From Callaeas wilsoni (taxonomy: Eukaryota > Chordata > Aves > Passeriformes > Callaeidae): 64,000 nt of DNA. Position numbers and translations under genes: made by a program. The DNA is taken from positions 124,001 through 188,000 of the forward strand of contig VWPU01011884.1 in assembly GCA_013398955.1 (NCBI GenBank), read 5' to 3'. The notes beneath the pieces are model-generated. The model was not told the origin of the DNA, ran no database searches, and saw only the letters and a program-made list of their open reading frames with translations. Shown here in pieces: positions 12,584 through 24,032 of the stretch (positions are counted from its first letter, which is position 1; the number at the start of each line of letters is the position of its first letter).

Positions 12584-13190
12584 GGGGAAAAAGAAAAAGA
12601 AAAAGAAAGGAAAAGAGAAGAAAAGAAAGGAAAGAAAAGAAAGGAAAGAAAAGAAAGGAAAGAAAAGAAAGGAAAGAAAAGAAAGGAAAGAAAAGAAAGG
12701 AAAGAAAAGAAAGGAAAGAAAAGAAAGGAAAGAAAAGAAAGGAAAGAAAAGAAAGGAAAGAAAAGAAAGGAAAGAAAAGAAAGGAAAGAAAAGAAAGGAA
12801 AGAAAAGAAAGGAAAGAAAAGAAAGGAAAGAAAAGAAAGGAAAGAAAAGAAAGGAAAGAAAAGAAAGGAAAGAAAAGAAAGGAAAGAAAAGAAAGGAAAG
12901 AAAAGAAAGGAAAGAAAAGAAAGGAAAGAAAAGAAAGGAAAGAAAAGAAAGGAAAGAAAAGAAAGGAAAGAAAAGAAAGGAAAGAAAAGAAAGGAAAGAA
13001 AAGAAAGGAAAGAAAAGAAAGGAAAGAAAAGAAAGGAAAGAAAAGAAAGGAAAGAAAAGAAAGGAAAGAAAAGAAAGGAAAGAAAAGAAAGGAAAGAAAA
13101 GAAAGGAAAGAAAAGAAAGGAAAGAAAAGAAAGGAAAGAAAAGAAAGGAAAGAAAAGAAAGGAAAGAAAAGAAAGGAAAGGAAAGGAAAA
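12584..13190. repeat. 607-base unbroken homopurine tract
   Basis: Every base from 12584 to 13190 on the plus strand is A or G. The tract consists of an irregular GAAA/GAAAAA-rich left shoulder (12584-12620), a perfect 14-bp minisatellite (12621-13180) and a short GGAAA-type right edge. The minus strand is therefore all pyrimidine, which produces false proteins of F, S, L and P in several frames (for example 12507-13193); these should not be annotated as genes. Confidence 0.98.
12621..13180. repeat. Perfect 14-bp x 40 mirror-repeat minisatellite
   Basis: The unit AAAAGAAAGGAAAG is repeated exactly 40 times (560 bases) with no substitution or indel that I could find. Its run pattern A4-G-A3-G2-A3-G reads the same in both directions when circularised, so the whole array is a mirror repeat as well as a tandem repeat. 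Long homopurine mirror repeats can form intramolecular triplex (H-DNA). Complete homogeneity implies recent expansion, strong homogenisation or assembler smoothing. The 14-base period is not a multiple of three, which explains why several minus-strand frames stay open across it. Confidence 0.97.
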
Positions 13191-15325
13191 CAACTTCCAA
13201 CAACTTATTTTCCTTGGCTCATTTCTTATGATAAGAGAATACTTTTGTGAACATGTCAGCCTTATGCCATATGTTCCAGGAAACTAGGGACCCTTGAAGA
13301 AGAAGAAGCTTTTGAATTATTGATCAATGATTAACAAATGCAATCGAAATTGTAGACTTGACGTTGTGCAGGGATTCATAATTTATGAGTGGACAAAATA
13401 GTAGGTAGCAGAGGTAGTGGTAGGTGATTTCAGCCCCCATATTGATTACTTAAAACAACAGGAGGTAAGTGTAGTGTGACAGACAGAACAAAAACTGACA
13501 GCTCACTGCCTGTCCATCACTGTGGACTGAGCACTGAGGGAATAAAGCTTACTGTAGAAGCAAATACATTTCTATTGTGTGCCTTTGATCATTATGCTGT
13601 TCCGCTAGACCAAAGGACATATTTGTTTATAATTTATGTATTCCCTTACCATAAAAGATTGATAGCATCCTATCAGATACCGTAGTGTCTAAATATCTGG
13701 ATAGTTTGTACCTGTAACAGCTTGAGAAGCAATATTGTGGAACATTTGCATAGTCTATCAGCAAAGGTAAAAACCTGGGAATAGAAAGGAGACAAGGTGT
13801 GTCTGGCACCAGCCTAGAAGTCAGCTCTGTTTTCCATCCTTTGCTGTGCTCTGCCAGCTCTTCTTGGGCTGCTGTAATTCTTCCTTACAGATCAGCTCTT
13901 GAGAATAATACCTCAGAAACAGACCCGTCCTGACAAGAAAAAAGCAGCTTCCACCTGTAGTTTTATGGGTTGGTGAAAGAGGAGTAAGCGGGGGAGGGGA
14001 GGCATCCAGTCTCCAGCTCACAACTACGTGATCATTTCTGTGCCCCGAGTAAGCAATCTCTGTGTGTATTAACAGAGGTAAACTTCATCCTGGAAGAGCT
14101 GAAAGAAGTCTATGACTGCACCAAGTGATTTGGTGACACTGGGGAGAGTGCTGGGACTTTTTGCTGGTAACTGGCAGCGTATTTGGTTGGAATTGTGCTG
14201 TTACAAAACCAATTCAAAGACACATGGCATGCTTGTGGTCCTCTAATGCTTCACACCAGGGAGGGGTGTGTCTAAACAATTATATTCTCTTTTCTACCCC
14301 TACTATAAGTCAGTATGACCCCAAAAATTATGCAATAACTTTACTAAAATAATTAAATAAATAAAAAAATAAAAATTTTAAAGGGCGAAAAAAGTAAAAA
14401 TCCTCAGAAAAGTGATTTGAAAACAAGTAGGCAAACAACAGACGAGCAGAAGTTTCCAGCATTAGGACAGAAGCTAGACTGTGAAGAGCTGGGATGTGGA
14501 CACAAGTTGAAGTTGACTGTCCACAAACAGAAGTGTATAGAGGAAAGTGGACATTTTGAGTCAATTATTTAAATCACAGAACACTGCAGGATAATTCAAG
14601 GGAGATTGAGTGATAAGTGTTGCCTGGGACCTGTATCTAAAAACAACATTTACCAGCAGGTGGTTTTCAAATTTATTATGGTTAATATGCTCTGTTGAAA
14701 GATTTTTTTTAAAAATAAGACCCATTTCTCATCTGGAGCAAATTAAGACAGTGCGCAGGAATTCATGTAAGCAGATAATTTGTCTGATTAATTATCTTCA
14801 AATATCATGAAATTCCAATGCTTTTATGTAAACAACACCTCACAGTGTACTCTCTTAATCCAAATCATCATTGGGGTAATGACCATAGAAAATGGGCCTT
14901 ATGCAAGAGAAACCACCTAGTTCTGAAGACAAATACTTTTGCCTTTAATGACAACAATATTTTTAGGTGGAAGAAGAGCTAGAAAAGACTGAAAGAATGA
15001 GTAGATTACTCAAGCAATAAAGTTTGCCCAGGAAAGCCTTCAAGGGGGAAAACGTATCTCTTTCTCTGCATGTTCATAGAGGAAACTGCTAACAGGAAAG
15101 AGACGTTCCCTAATCCTAGCAACTATATTCTTTTCACAGCAGCTGGCAGAATATCTTCCCACTTCCCTGCATCAAGTAGAGCTTTGAAAATTCCACTTCA
15201 ACTCTGTACATCTTGTGACACTGCTAATGCCTTTTGAAAGCTGGAGATTTAACCATTTTTGTTAATCTTCATCACACACCTTCCAAGGAAAAGCCATCAT
15301 AATTAAAGAAGTCTGGGACTACAGA

Positions 15326-15357
15326 TTTAAATGAATACAACTTTAAATGAATACAAC
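15326..15357. repeat. 16-bp exact tandem duplication
   Basis: TTTAAATGAATACAAC occurs twice head to tail (15326-15341 and 15342-15357). It is a simple local slippage-type duplication. Confidence 0.95.
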
Positions 15358-16055
15358 TTGATATGAAGTGCTTTTAAAAGAATAATTAATTTTTAAAATA
15401 CAAACAGAACACTTCTAATACAAATAAGATGCATTTTAAAGATGACTGAGATTTCTTGCTTAAATTCCATGTTATGTTAATCTTACACTGTATGATTCAG
15501 GGGTGCAAGTGAATAAGGTAAAAGATAGTATTAAAATCAATATATTTGAAAATCTGGTAGAGTGGGCATGATTCCTTTATTATAAGATGGTACTACGAAT
15601 GGCAAATTTTACATTTAAGACATACCTACTTTAAGTGTAAAGATATATTTTGCATGGAATAGCCTTGTTTTACTGGAGAAAGGGTTTACATAAGTTAAAG
15701 ATGCATGAAATGTTTCTTTTTCTTTATTAAAAAAAGCAAATAGGAAAGTTTTTCCTTCATAAGTCATGATGTGATCTGCTTAGCACCTTCATTACTTCCT
15801 GTTTGATGAGTGGGATATTAATCCCAAACTCATGTTATTTAAATCCTACGGAGCAACATGACATCCTACATTGTACCTTTTTTGTTCTGTGTATAGTGGC
15901 AATGGGAATGAGGCTGTGTCAGTATTTCTATATCTTCATACAGATAATTAACTTCCCTCTAAGATATATTGCATGAGTTTGGCAGGCTGCTTCAAAATAA
16001 TTATTGTTTCTAGAGTAAATGGGTTTTCATGGTTCGGCTGATTTGGGTTTTTCAT

Positions 16056-16069
16056 TTTCCCATGGGAAA
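16056..16069. promoter_or_regulatory. EBF/COE-like palindromic site, copy 1
   Basis: TTTCCCATGGGAAA is a perfect 14-bp palindrome containing TTCCCNNGGGAA, the core of the known EBF (COE) binding consensus ATTCCCNNGGGAAT. The same 14-mer occurs again at 50866-50879. Occupancy cannot be judged from sequence. Confidence 0.35.
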
Positions 16070-17481
16070 CTGAGGATAAACAAAATGAAGTATCATAAGG
16101 ATAATGTGAAATTATTTATAATTATTTCTGATAAACACTACATATCTGGATATGTACGAAATTCCTTCTCCTTCTCCTCTTGAGTGATTGGAGTCTGTCC
16201 ACCAGCCTGTATTTTCTAAGAGTGCCACCTGCCTCTTGCCCCTCGTAGGTCTCCACTCTGTTTTACGTGTCGATGGCCACCTTCTCCCTTTGTCAAGTCT
16301 GCAACAATGATTCCTCAGGTTTTCATTCAAAGTCCCTAAAAATGTGGGGGAAAATGCCCTAAATCATGAGAGCTGTTGTTTTATATTGTGCACCAAAGAA
16401 AGCGTTGCAGTGAAAGAGAAGTTTATAGTAATTTTGGTGAGACAGTAGAAGGATTTTTTCCATGGGTCTTATAACAGTAAGTAAATTAAGAACAAAAAAC
16501 TGACAATAAGTAAATTTAAGAGTAATATCTTTCCACAGTTAATAGAAAGGTGAAGCTCAATTAAAATTTCATCTTATTCTAATGTGATTAGACTTGAATT
16601 AATAACTGACAAGAAATATATTTTTTAAAAATTTTCCTTCCCCCTATTCTTTCTGGAGTATCAACGAGAAGATCTGCTTCCTTAAATGTTTATATGCTAT
16701 TCAAAAGCAGTAACACAACTTCTAACTTATGGGATGAACAAAGGTAATTCTTTATGCCTACATAACATTCCATATTCGTTCTCTGGAAGTGATGAGGGGC
16801 TGAGACTGGTTGAATGTTATTTTTGCATATCACAGGATGGAGTCTCATAGATGAGCCACATGCTGCTGTTTTTGATCCACTGACTGAAAAGCACATCTAA
16901 CAGAAATGCCACCATGAGTCAGTTTGAACCTTATGTATTATGACTATGAGGATGCATAACTGTGATGTTCCCTTCTTGCAAGCAGTAGTTATGTGTATCA
17001 ACCAGAAACCAAACAGAGAGGAACGTAGGAAGCAGGAGACAGAATTCCTCTCCAGAAGTTGTGGCAGACTTACTGGCTTGCTTGATTTGCTCTGGTGATT
17101 GGAAGTGCAGAAAAAGTCATGAAGGTGCAGCAAGAAAATTAAAGAGGCAAAAGCAATTTTTTCTGCCAAAAGGGCACCTCATCCTGAATGCAATAACAGC
17201 ACAGACCCCATGGCACAAAGGAATCTCAGAAGAAGTGACCACGCTTGTTTAAAGGAATGTCTATGTAATAGGTGTCTGTCTAGAACTGGTTTTTATTTAA
17301 ATATTTTAGCACAAAATTGGCAGCAATTCTATTGGCAAATTGGCAAAACCACCTCACATTCATATCTATTTCCTGCACAACTTTTAGGTGCATCACAAAA
17401 AGATGTGATACTGACACTTTCAGAGGAGCAGGTCTGTCAGAGTGGTTTTCCTGTGACGCAGAGAAGACTAAGCAGCAGAAA

Positions 17482-17730
17482 TATCACAGAATGACAGAAT
17501 CACCGAAAGGGAAGGGAACATAGTGGGTCATCTGGTCCAACCTCTCTGCTCAAGGAGGGTCATCCTAGAGTACATTGCACAGAATTGCATCCAGGTGGTC
17601 CTTTAAAAACTCCAGTGAAAGAGATTCCACAACCTTTCTGGGCAACATATTCCAGTGTGTGGTCACCCACAAAGTAAAGTTCTTCCTCATATTCAGGAAC
17701 TTCCTGTGCCCCAGTTGTTCTTGGCAACTA
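17482..17730 (-). mobile_element. CR1 LINE 3' fragment
   Basis: Reverse-complement CR1 3' end. It starts with degenerate octamer repeats (ATCACAGAATGACAGAATCA) and continues with GGGAAGGGAAC, CATCTGGTCCAACCTC, GAGATTCCACAACCT, GGGCAACATATTCCAGTG and GTTCTTCCTCATATTCAGGA. It is 5'-truncated, and similarity fades near 17730. Heavy divergence marks an old copy. It is followed 46 bases later by the (CCTTT)16 array. Confidence 0.92.
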
Positions 17731-17775
17731 CTCTCAGAATCTCTTGCGATGAAAGAATGAAAGTATTTTACTTGT

Positions 17776-17855
17776 CCTTTCCTTTCCTTTCCTTTCCTTT
17801 CCTTTCCTTTCCTTTCCTTTCCTTTCCTTTCCTTTCCTTTCCTTTCCTTTCCTTT
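17776..17855. repeat. Perfect (CCTTT)16 pentanucleotide array
   Basis: Sixteen uninterrupted CCTTT units make exactly 80 bases of pure pyrimidine on the plus strand. The unit is mirror-symmetric (C2-T3), so like the 12621-13180 array it can form H-DNA. It causes the spurious serine/phenylalanine/leucine/proline and lysine/glutamate/glycine/arginine frames on the two strands. Confidence 0.98.
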
Positions 17856-20800
17856 TTGTTAATGCAAGTCCATACCATTCCTGAAGCGTGTATAAAAAAA
17901 TTGGCATTGTAAGGGTAATGTATGTGTTCATAAATCTGTGAACTTATATAACCCACATAAGCCTGCTGACTAGGTAAAGTCCTAAGAGATGTTTTGAAAG
18001 GAATTACAGTAATTTAGGTAGGATAAAAAGAGTTAATCTCTGAAACATCGCCAATGTGCCTGTGAAAGGCGTGGTGCTTAGAATGCATGAATACCTAAAG
18101 GTATACAGATGAAGGAACGGACTAATTGACAAGAAATTCTCTCACTCACTATCTAAAAGGGAGAAAATTACTTTCAGGTATACAAACTACTACAATATTT
18201 TCTGTTTGTGGAAGACCTGACCAGCACATAGAGTAAAAAAAGGAGCACTTTTCTCCACAGGTCAACAAAATATTTTCAATTTGTTTGAGGAGAAGCTAAA
18301 TCATGTATTTAGAAGTGCGGGACCAAGCATCTTGACAGAATCTGGCGATTTGCATAAAGCTCATAAAGAATTTTTAGTGGTTTGCAAGGGTTTTGATAAA
18401 AGGAGGATATCGTCAGCATTTTATGTTACTTAAAATTTCTGTTTAAGAATATATTTAATTCATCTCTATATTAATATGAAATCCTATGTTTGTACAAATG
18501 TACTTTTTTCCCAAGAATGAAGAAAAATTATATTTAAGTTCTGCTTGATGACTAGAAATCAGGACAGTAACTTTATTACAGCCGATTGGAAAAACATCTA
18601 TCGGGGAAGTACGCCTAAAAAATTTTCTTGATTTGATATTTCACTTCTTTATTTATAGAAATAAATTCTGATTGTATAAGTTGAATGAAAGTACTGATTT
18701 TGAAATTGTTTATTATTTTGGACAAACACTATAATAAACCTGTACAGCAATCTTTACTGTGTTCATAAGACAAGTCTGTTAGTCAGTGTAGAACGAAATA
18801 GCACCTATGGGAAATAAAAAGTATGGCTAAAAGGAGAAAATTTTGCTAAAAATAAGACTATCCTTATTTGGGGGAAGCTTTCCAGGGTACCTAACATTAG
18901 AAAAATTATGTTTTTGTTGAAGTGAGAGTCACATTGACTTAAAATTATTTCAATCTTGCGAGATAGGGCACTAATCCAGGTGATGTGCCATATGATGTAA
19001 ATAGATTTTTACGTCTCCTGAGGGTACCTAGAATTTCAGACTCCCTTATTTTTATTCTTGCTCATGCTTCCTGGCTATTCCCTCATTTTCCAGTCTAGAA
19101 GTGAACCTTTTCTTTGAAAGGCCTGTGTTGAGGTTCTCTCTTTTACATTGAAGTGCAGGCAGTTTAGCCCGTAATAAACGTGAACCAGAAACAAACTAAG
19201 ATCTTTCTAAAACACATTGCATCAACCCCACTGTCCCAAACTCTGATAGTTTGAGGATGAGGACTAAATGACCCTGCTGAAATCTTTACTTCCTTTCACT
19301 AAGAGGGCTAAAATCTCTTCTTTTTAATTCTATTCTGCACAGTAAAAACTGCAAGAAAGAGTCTAAACTCAAACACTTGAGAAGTATCCCATTATTTCTC
19401 TGGTTGTTTTGAGAGGGGGGTTATATAAAACACCCTCCTTTTCTGTGCAGAAGTGAAGAAATAAACATTTTATATTTTTCTTAATCATCTCAGTATGAAG
19501 AATAGCCAAAGTTAAATAAAAAGGAGGGATGTAGAGAAAGAAAAAGGGGAATAAAAACTGAAAAGTAGTTTTTCAATCACAGTTATGCATGTTTCAGTAA
19601 CGGAGTTTCAAGCGTAAAATAAATAAACAAATTGTTAGTGTTTTTCAAAATCTCACATGGCAAAATTTCTTGGATAATATTGTTAACAATGCTGATCTCT
19701 CTTTTCCATGGGGGGTGAACACAGGCATGACCCACGCTGGGGTAATTTTAACTAAAGGGCACCACTTGAGAATTCACTTAATAATCTCAGTCTCAAGTCC
19801 TTCAGCCAACACCAGTCACCTTGTAATGAGTATTCGCTTCACAATAATCTCCCTTTTCCCGAAAAATGGTATAAATGGAATTACAACACAATTGCCTCCT
19901 TTTATCTGATGAATGTGAAGCAGCAATATTGTGTTAGCAGGCCTTTTTGGAAGATATATTGGACTTTAATAAAATTTGATCAATGCATTTAAGTCAAATT
20001 GAATTATATGTAAGTGGATAGGGTTGACATATGTTTCAATATCTGCGAGTGATACATTATTCTCCAGTGAGCATAAAATTTAATGAAATATAAATACCCA
20101 TTAATCCTCATGTTTCAACCAATCAGTCACCGTTGCTCCTGCCTGCTGTTAGCAGAAGCAGGCCCAGAAAGTCATCTGTTTTATCTAAGCAGGAGCTCCA
20201 AACTGGAAAGACATCAGAAAGGTTGGGGAAGTGAGAAGGCACAGAATAGGGAAAAATGTGCCAGCACTTTTGTTGTTCCATGCATTCTGAAACATAACAA
20301 TGCAGTGCCCAATTCTCTCTTTTAATAAGAATCTAAATATAAAAGTATTAATTTGTTACCTTTCAGATTGGAATTCCAAGAGAAAACATATTCTTAAACA
20401 TTTTGGTTTTGTTTTTTAATAAAATCTTGTCACATTCCTTCATTCTTTTTTTTAAAGTTGACTCATTATGGCATATTTTGCATATTTTGCAAAGATAATC
20501 TGCAAGAATAATTAATTCAACAGATCAAGAACATCTTCTACTGCAATTATCTGTAGTACAAGCAATCAAGTCAAGGTAAACTTTGAGAACCGTACTACTG
20601 AAAGCATGAGACAGTGTGCTGCAGTCTAAACAAGAAACAATTTTGACACTCAAACCCCACATTTTATAGAATGTTTCCACATATACAGTTGCAGTTCAAA
20701 ATTATTTATAACTTTGTAATAAAAAGACTTAAATAGACTGGTACTAAGATGTATGAACTCAGAATTTTAAAAAAAAAAATCACGTGGTCTTAACGCTGAC

Positions 20801-22735
20801 TTTTCAGCTGATAGTTTTGTCAGTAAAATCAGAAAAAATGAAACAAACATGCATACAAGCATAATTTTGAGGTAAGCACCAAATCAATCTTTTCCCAGAA
20901 TAATTACGTATTCGATTCAACCAAATTACATGTAAAGTGAATTTCAGAGTGACCAGTTTAATTTCAGGACTGTATATCTGTCTGTAAACCCAGCTGCAAA
21001 CCTAGCCAGCGATCCCTTTGACGTGGAGAACACCCACTTTTGTGCTCCCTTACCTGCTTTGGGTATTCCAGGGGACTGCTCTAACCACCAACTATAAGAT
21101 ACCCAGCTGCAGGTCTCTCCTAGAGTGCTCCAGTCCAACAGTCTGTGAATTGAACCTTCACTGGGACCCTAGCAAGAATTAAGAAAGCTATTGCTCTGTG
21201 TTAAGTATACAAGGACAAGAAAGCAGACTGTGGGAAGCGTCTGATGTAGGAATATTCCTTGTGATACAGGATGATACGGCCTGCTGTACCACAGGCTGTG
21301 TGTGAGGGGAGGAGCTGTAGACTCCTTGGCTGAGTTTTCAGAATTTGGTATGAACAGTATGTTGCTATAACTCCTACTTTTGCTTTTGCAAAGAACATGT
21401 GAACAAACCCAATCACACCAATGAATAATATATTAGCCAATTCTTATGAGTCAAATGTTCTCTTCTCAGACTTGAGGAGTTAAATCACAGAATTTGTCCA
21501 AATATGAATTTTATCAGTTTCTCTAACATTTTCTATAGTGTTATCCTTTTTTAAATTATTGACCTGGTAGTAATTTACTTTTTACTATTGCAGTGTGTAT
21601 TTCATCTTAAAAGAACCTGTTTTGTAGAGAGAGATACGGTGTAGTATTGCCTTGCGTTACTCTTGCAGTGAATGCGTTGTACTTTTAAACTATCTGCTAC
21701 TCAGAGACTTCTGTCATGCAGAGATGACCATACTTAGACCATTTGCCCTTACTCCCACTCTGAAAGCCTGCGTGCAACTAGAAAAATCTGTCATTTGTGC
21801 AATGTTGCTCAGGAATGCTCCTGCCACGGGGAACCCTCAAAATGGCTTTGAAATTATGACATTCTGCTAGAAAACCACAGAGCACTCAGAAGCCCGAAGA
21901 TCAATTTATCATCTTGCTATAACTTGTTTCTTGTATATGATCTATAGGAGGGATGAAAAAGTGAAACAAGGCAATACTAAAAGAAATCAAGGACTGAGGT
22001 AAATATCACTTTGGAATTTCTAGTTTGCCCTCTCATCTTAAGTAAATGTAGCACATAATGTGGGAGAGAGAGTATCTTTCATAGCATGTGATGATGAATA
22101 TGTTGCACATTATGCTGATAAAATTTTGATGAGTCGTCATGATAATTTTGGGAAATAATATGAGTGTGTTCAAATTTTGGTCCTTGTGGCAGAACATCCT
22201 GGAACATCACAGTACTTGAAAGACTGATATTTTCAGCAATTCAATTGTTTAAAAACTTTTTTAAAACCCATAAACTGAAGTACAAGAAATATTTGGCATC
22301 AGTTTGCATCGAACCACATGGATAAGTACTCAGGGAAACAAGATGAAAGACAATTTCTCTACTGCAGAGACCAAAGAGAAGTGATTACCTGTATTTCTTG
22401 CCAAGTTTGGAGACCTCTTTCTTCAGCTTTTTGCATCCTACAGGGTCTAGATATCAAACGCCAGACTGTGGCTAAACTCATAAGACAGTCGTTATCAGAA
22501 TTATGTGGCCAAACAACGATTGAGGATGATGCATTTCAAGTGAATGTGTTTCAAAATGTAGCTAACATAGCTGTGGAACAGCTATAAGAATAACTAAGGA
22601 CGGGTCAGCTCTTTTGGAAGCTCTCTGTCTCTTCCAGTACAAGATGGCTATGAGCTGAGGCCCACAGCTGGTAAGTTTTTCCAAACTCACCGATGCTTTT
22701 GCATGGCCTTGAGCACTGGGTGCTCAGTTCAGCAC
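17856..22735. other. Unique noncoding stretch
   Basis: No gene was recognised. A faint tRNA-SINE-like segment lies around 20990-21130 on the minus strand. 19920-20070 and 20450-20530 are AT-rich, non-repetitive and regulatory-looking (the latter has two ATTTTGCA units in a row). The plus-strand frame at 22318-22587 (89 codons) has no recognisable motif. Confidence 0.55.
20990..21130 (-). mobile_element. Possible relic of a tRNA-derived SINE
   Basis: Read on the minus strand, this segment contains TAGTTGGTGGTTAGAGCAGT followed by CCCCTGGAATACCC, reminiscent of the A-box half of tRNA-derived SINE heads in sauropsids. The B box (GGTTCRANNCC) is not evident and the remainder does not align by eye, so this is weak. 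Ordinary unique sequence is the main alternative. Confidence 0.2.
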
Positions 22736-22761
22736 AGCACAGCTTCAAACACAGCTGTGCT
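22736..22761. other. Perfect 9-bp hairpin
   Basis: AGCACAGCT (22736-22744) and its reverse complement AGCTGTGCT (22753-22761) flank an 8-base loop. The arms overlap a short CAGCA/CACAG direct repeat. No neighbouring gene gives it an evident role. Confidence 0.5.
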
Positions 22762-23489
22762 ACAAAATGACCACCTGGCTGTATTTGTCATTGTCCTCCT
22801 TTTCCCTTGCTCATGAAACTGCACCTGATTGCAAGGCAACTCCACTGGGTGGGTCTCTGATACCAATTTCTATTATAATCTTGTCTCTTTCAAGCTTCTA
22901 CAATTTTGGCCTTTTGAGACATGTATCCACTGTCTATTCTTTTTTCTGAGCAGGTTATACCTTACATTTGATTACAGCCTTGATGAAATATCCTCAGAGA
23001 AATCTAGGCAAATTAGGGGTACCATTGCAAAGATTCTATGATTTTGGTAGACCCTTGATATGTATAGTTGCATTGCAGTCTTTGCTAATAAATCAAAGCC
23101 TTTGGGGAGGGTGCACACAGATACATACAGAGACTTATTATTGTTCCTTTAAAATAGTCAAGACTCTGTGGTACAAAATTGCAAAAAGATAACCTGGATA
23201 TTAATTGTGACAGAGAGAATACTCTGGTTAGTACAAAACACATTGCTGGGATGAATACTGACATTTGATTAATGTTATTCCTCTCATTTCTCTGTCAGAG
23301 ATCACAAGAACCCCATACAGAGTGTTTGCTACTGACTGTAGTTGTAATTGTTAATATGTACTTTGTGATATGTCAGTGAAGCAGTGAAACACATCTATGA
23401 AATTCTATGTTTTAGAGGTTTCATTTTAGTTCTCAGTGTGTTTTATATGAAAGTTATGCTGCCATTTCTGCAGTGTGAAATATGTACGA

Positions 23490-23690
23490 ACAGAAGTTAG
23501 TTAAGTGGCGATTCTTTCTAGTAAAAAGCAATTATCAGAGGGATTAAAAAGCTGCCTTAAGATGTGGTCTGCTTAACTGCAAAGTATGTTCTAGTTAAAG
23601 CCAGTGCCACTTTAAGCTTAAACTCAAAAGCAGCCAAAGTTTTCTAATGAAGTATTAAAAACTATTATGCAATCAGTTTCTTTTCATAAA
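23490..23690. promoter_or_regulatory. Candidate conserved noncoding element
   Basis: Non-repetitive sequence with GCAATTATCAGAGGGATTA, CTGCCTTAAGATGTGG and CACTTTAAGCTTAAAC, interspersed with more balanced composition than its surroundings. It has the look of a vertebrate enhancer core. Inference only. Confidence 0.22.
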
Positions 23691-24000
23691 GTTCTTTTGC
23701 ATATTTAAAAAAAAAAAGCCTTGGAGTATCACTAGATTTTACTCTAGAAAGGGCAAAAAACTGCATGTGAAAGTATTCAGAGACATGTAAATATGAGGAT
23801 AACTTTAATGAGCAACAAAACTTTCTACAAGGCAGTGGTCACCAAAGAGGTTTGAAAAATGAATTTCTAGCATGACGAGGAAGTAAAATACAATAAATAA
23901 AAATTAAATTGCCATGGTAAACCAGATCAACACCCCCTAAAGACAATAAGTATTTTTCTATTGTTAAGGAAATACTTTAAATCAGAGCCAGAGTAAGAAA

Positions 24001-24032
24001 ATATACATAAACCAGAATATACATAAACCAGA
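24001..24032. repeat. 16-bp exact tandem duplication
   Basis: ATATACATAAACCAGA is present twice head to tail. Local slippage product. Confidence 0.95.

Larger units (their letters stand above)
13191..17481. other. Unique noncoding stretch
   Basis: No gene or recognisable transposon was seen. Local features are a 16-bp exact tandem duplication at 15326-15357 and a 14-bp palindrome at 16056-16069. Minus-strand frames at 16112-16330 and 16897-17169 and the plus-strand frame at 17210-17494 show no recognisable protein. Confidence 0.55.

Noticed and set aside
12507..13203. Two minus-strand frames of 226-228 codons made of F, S, L and P
   Set aside because: They are translations of the 14-bp purine array. 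A 14-base unit keeps frames open simply because it contains no stop; there is no biological protein here.
17655..17956. Repetitive frames on both strands around 17.8 kb
   Set aside because: They are readings of the (CCTTT)16 array and the CR1 fragment.
23030..23046. ATTCTATGATTTTGG resembling the CR1 3' octamer in plus orientation
   Set aside because: The preceding sequence shows no CR1 3' region, so the octamer is a chance match.
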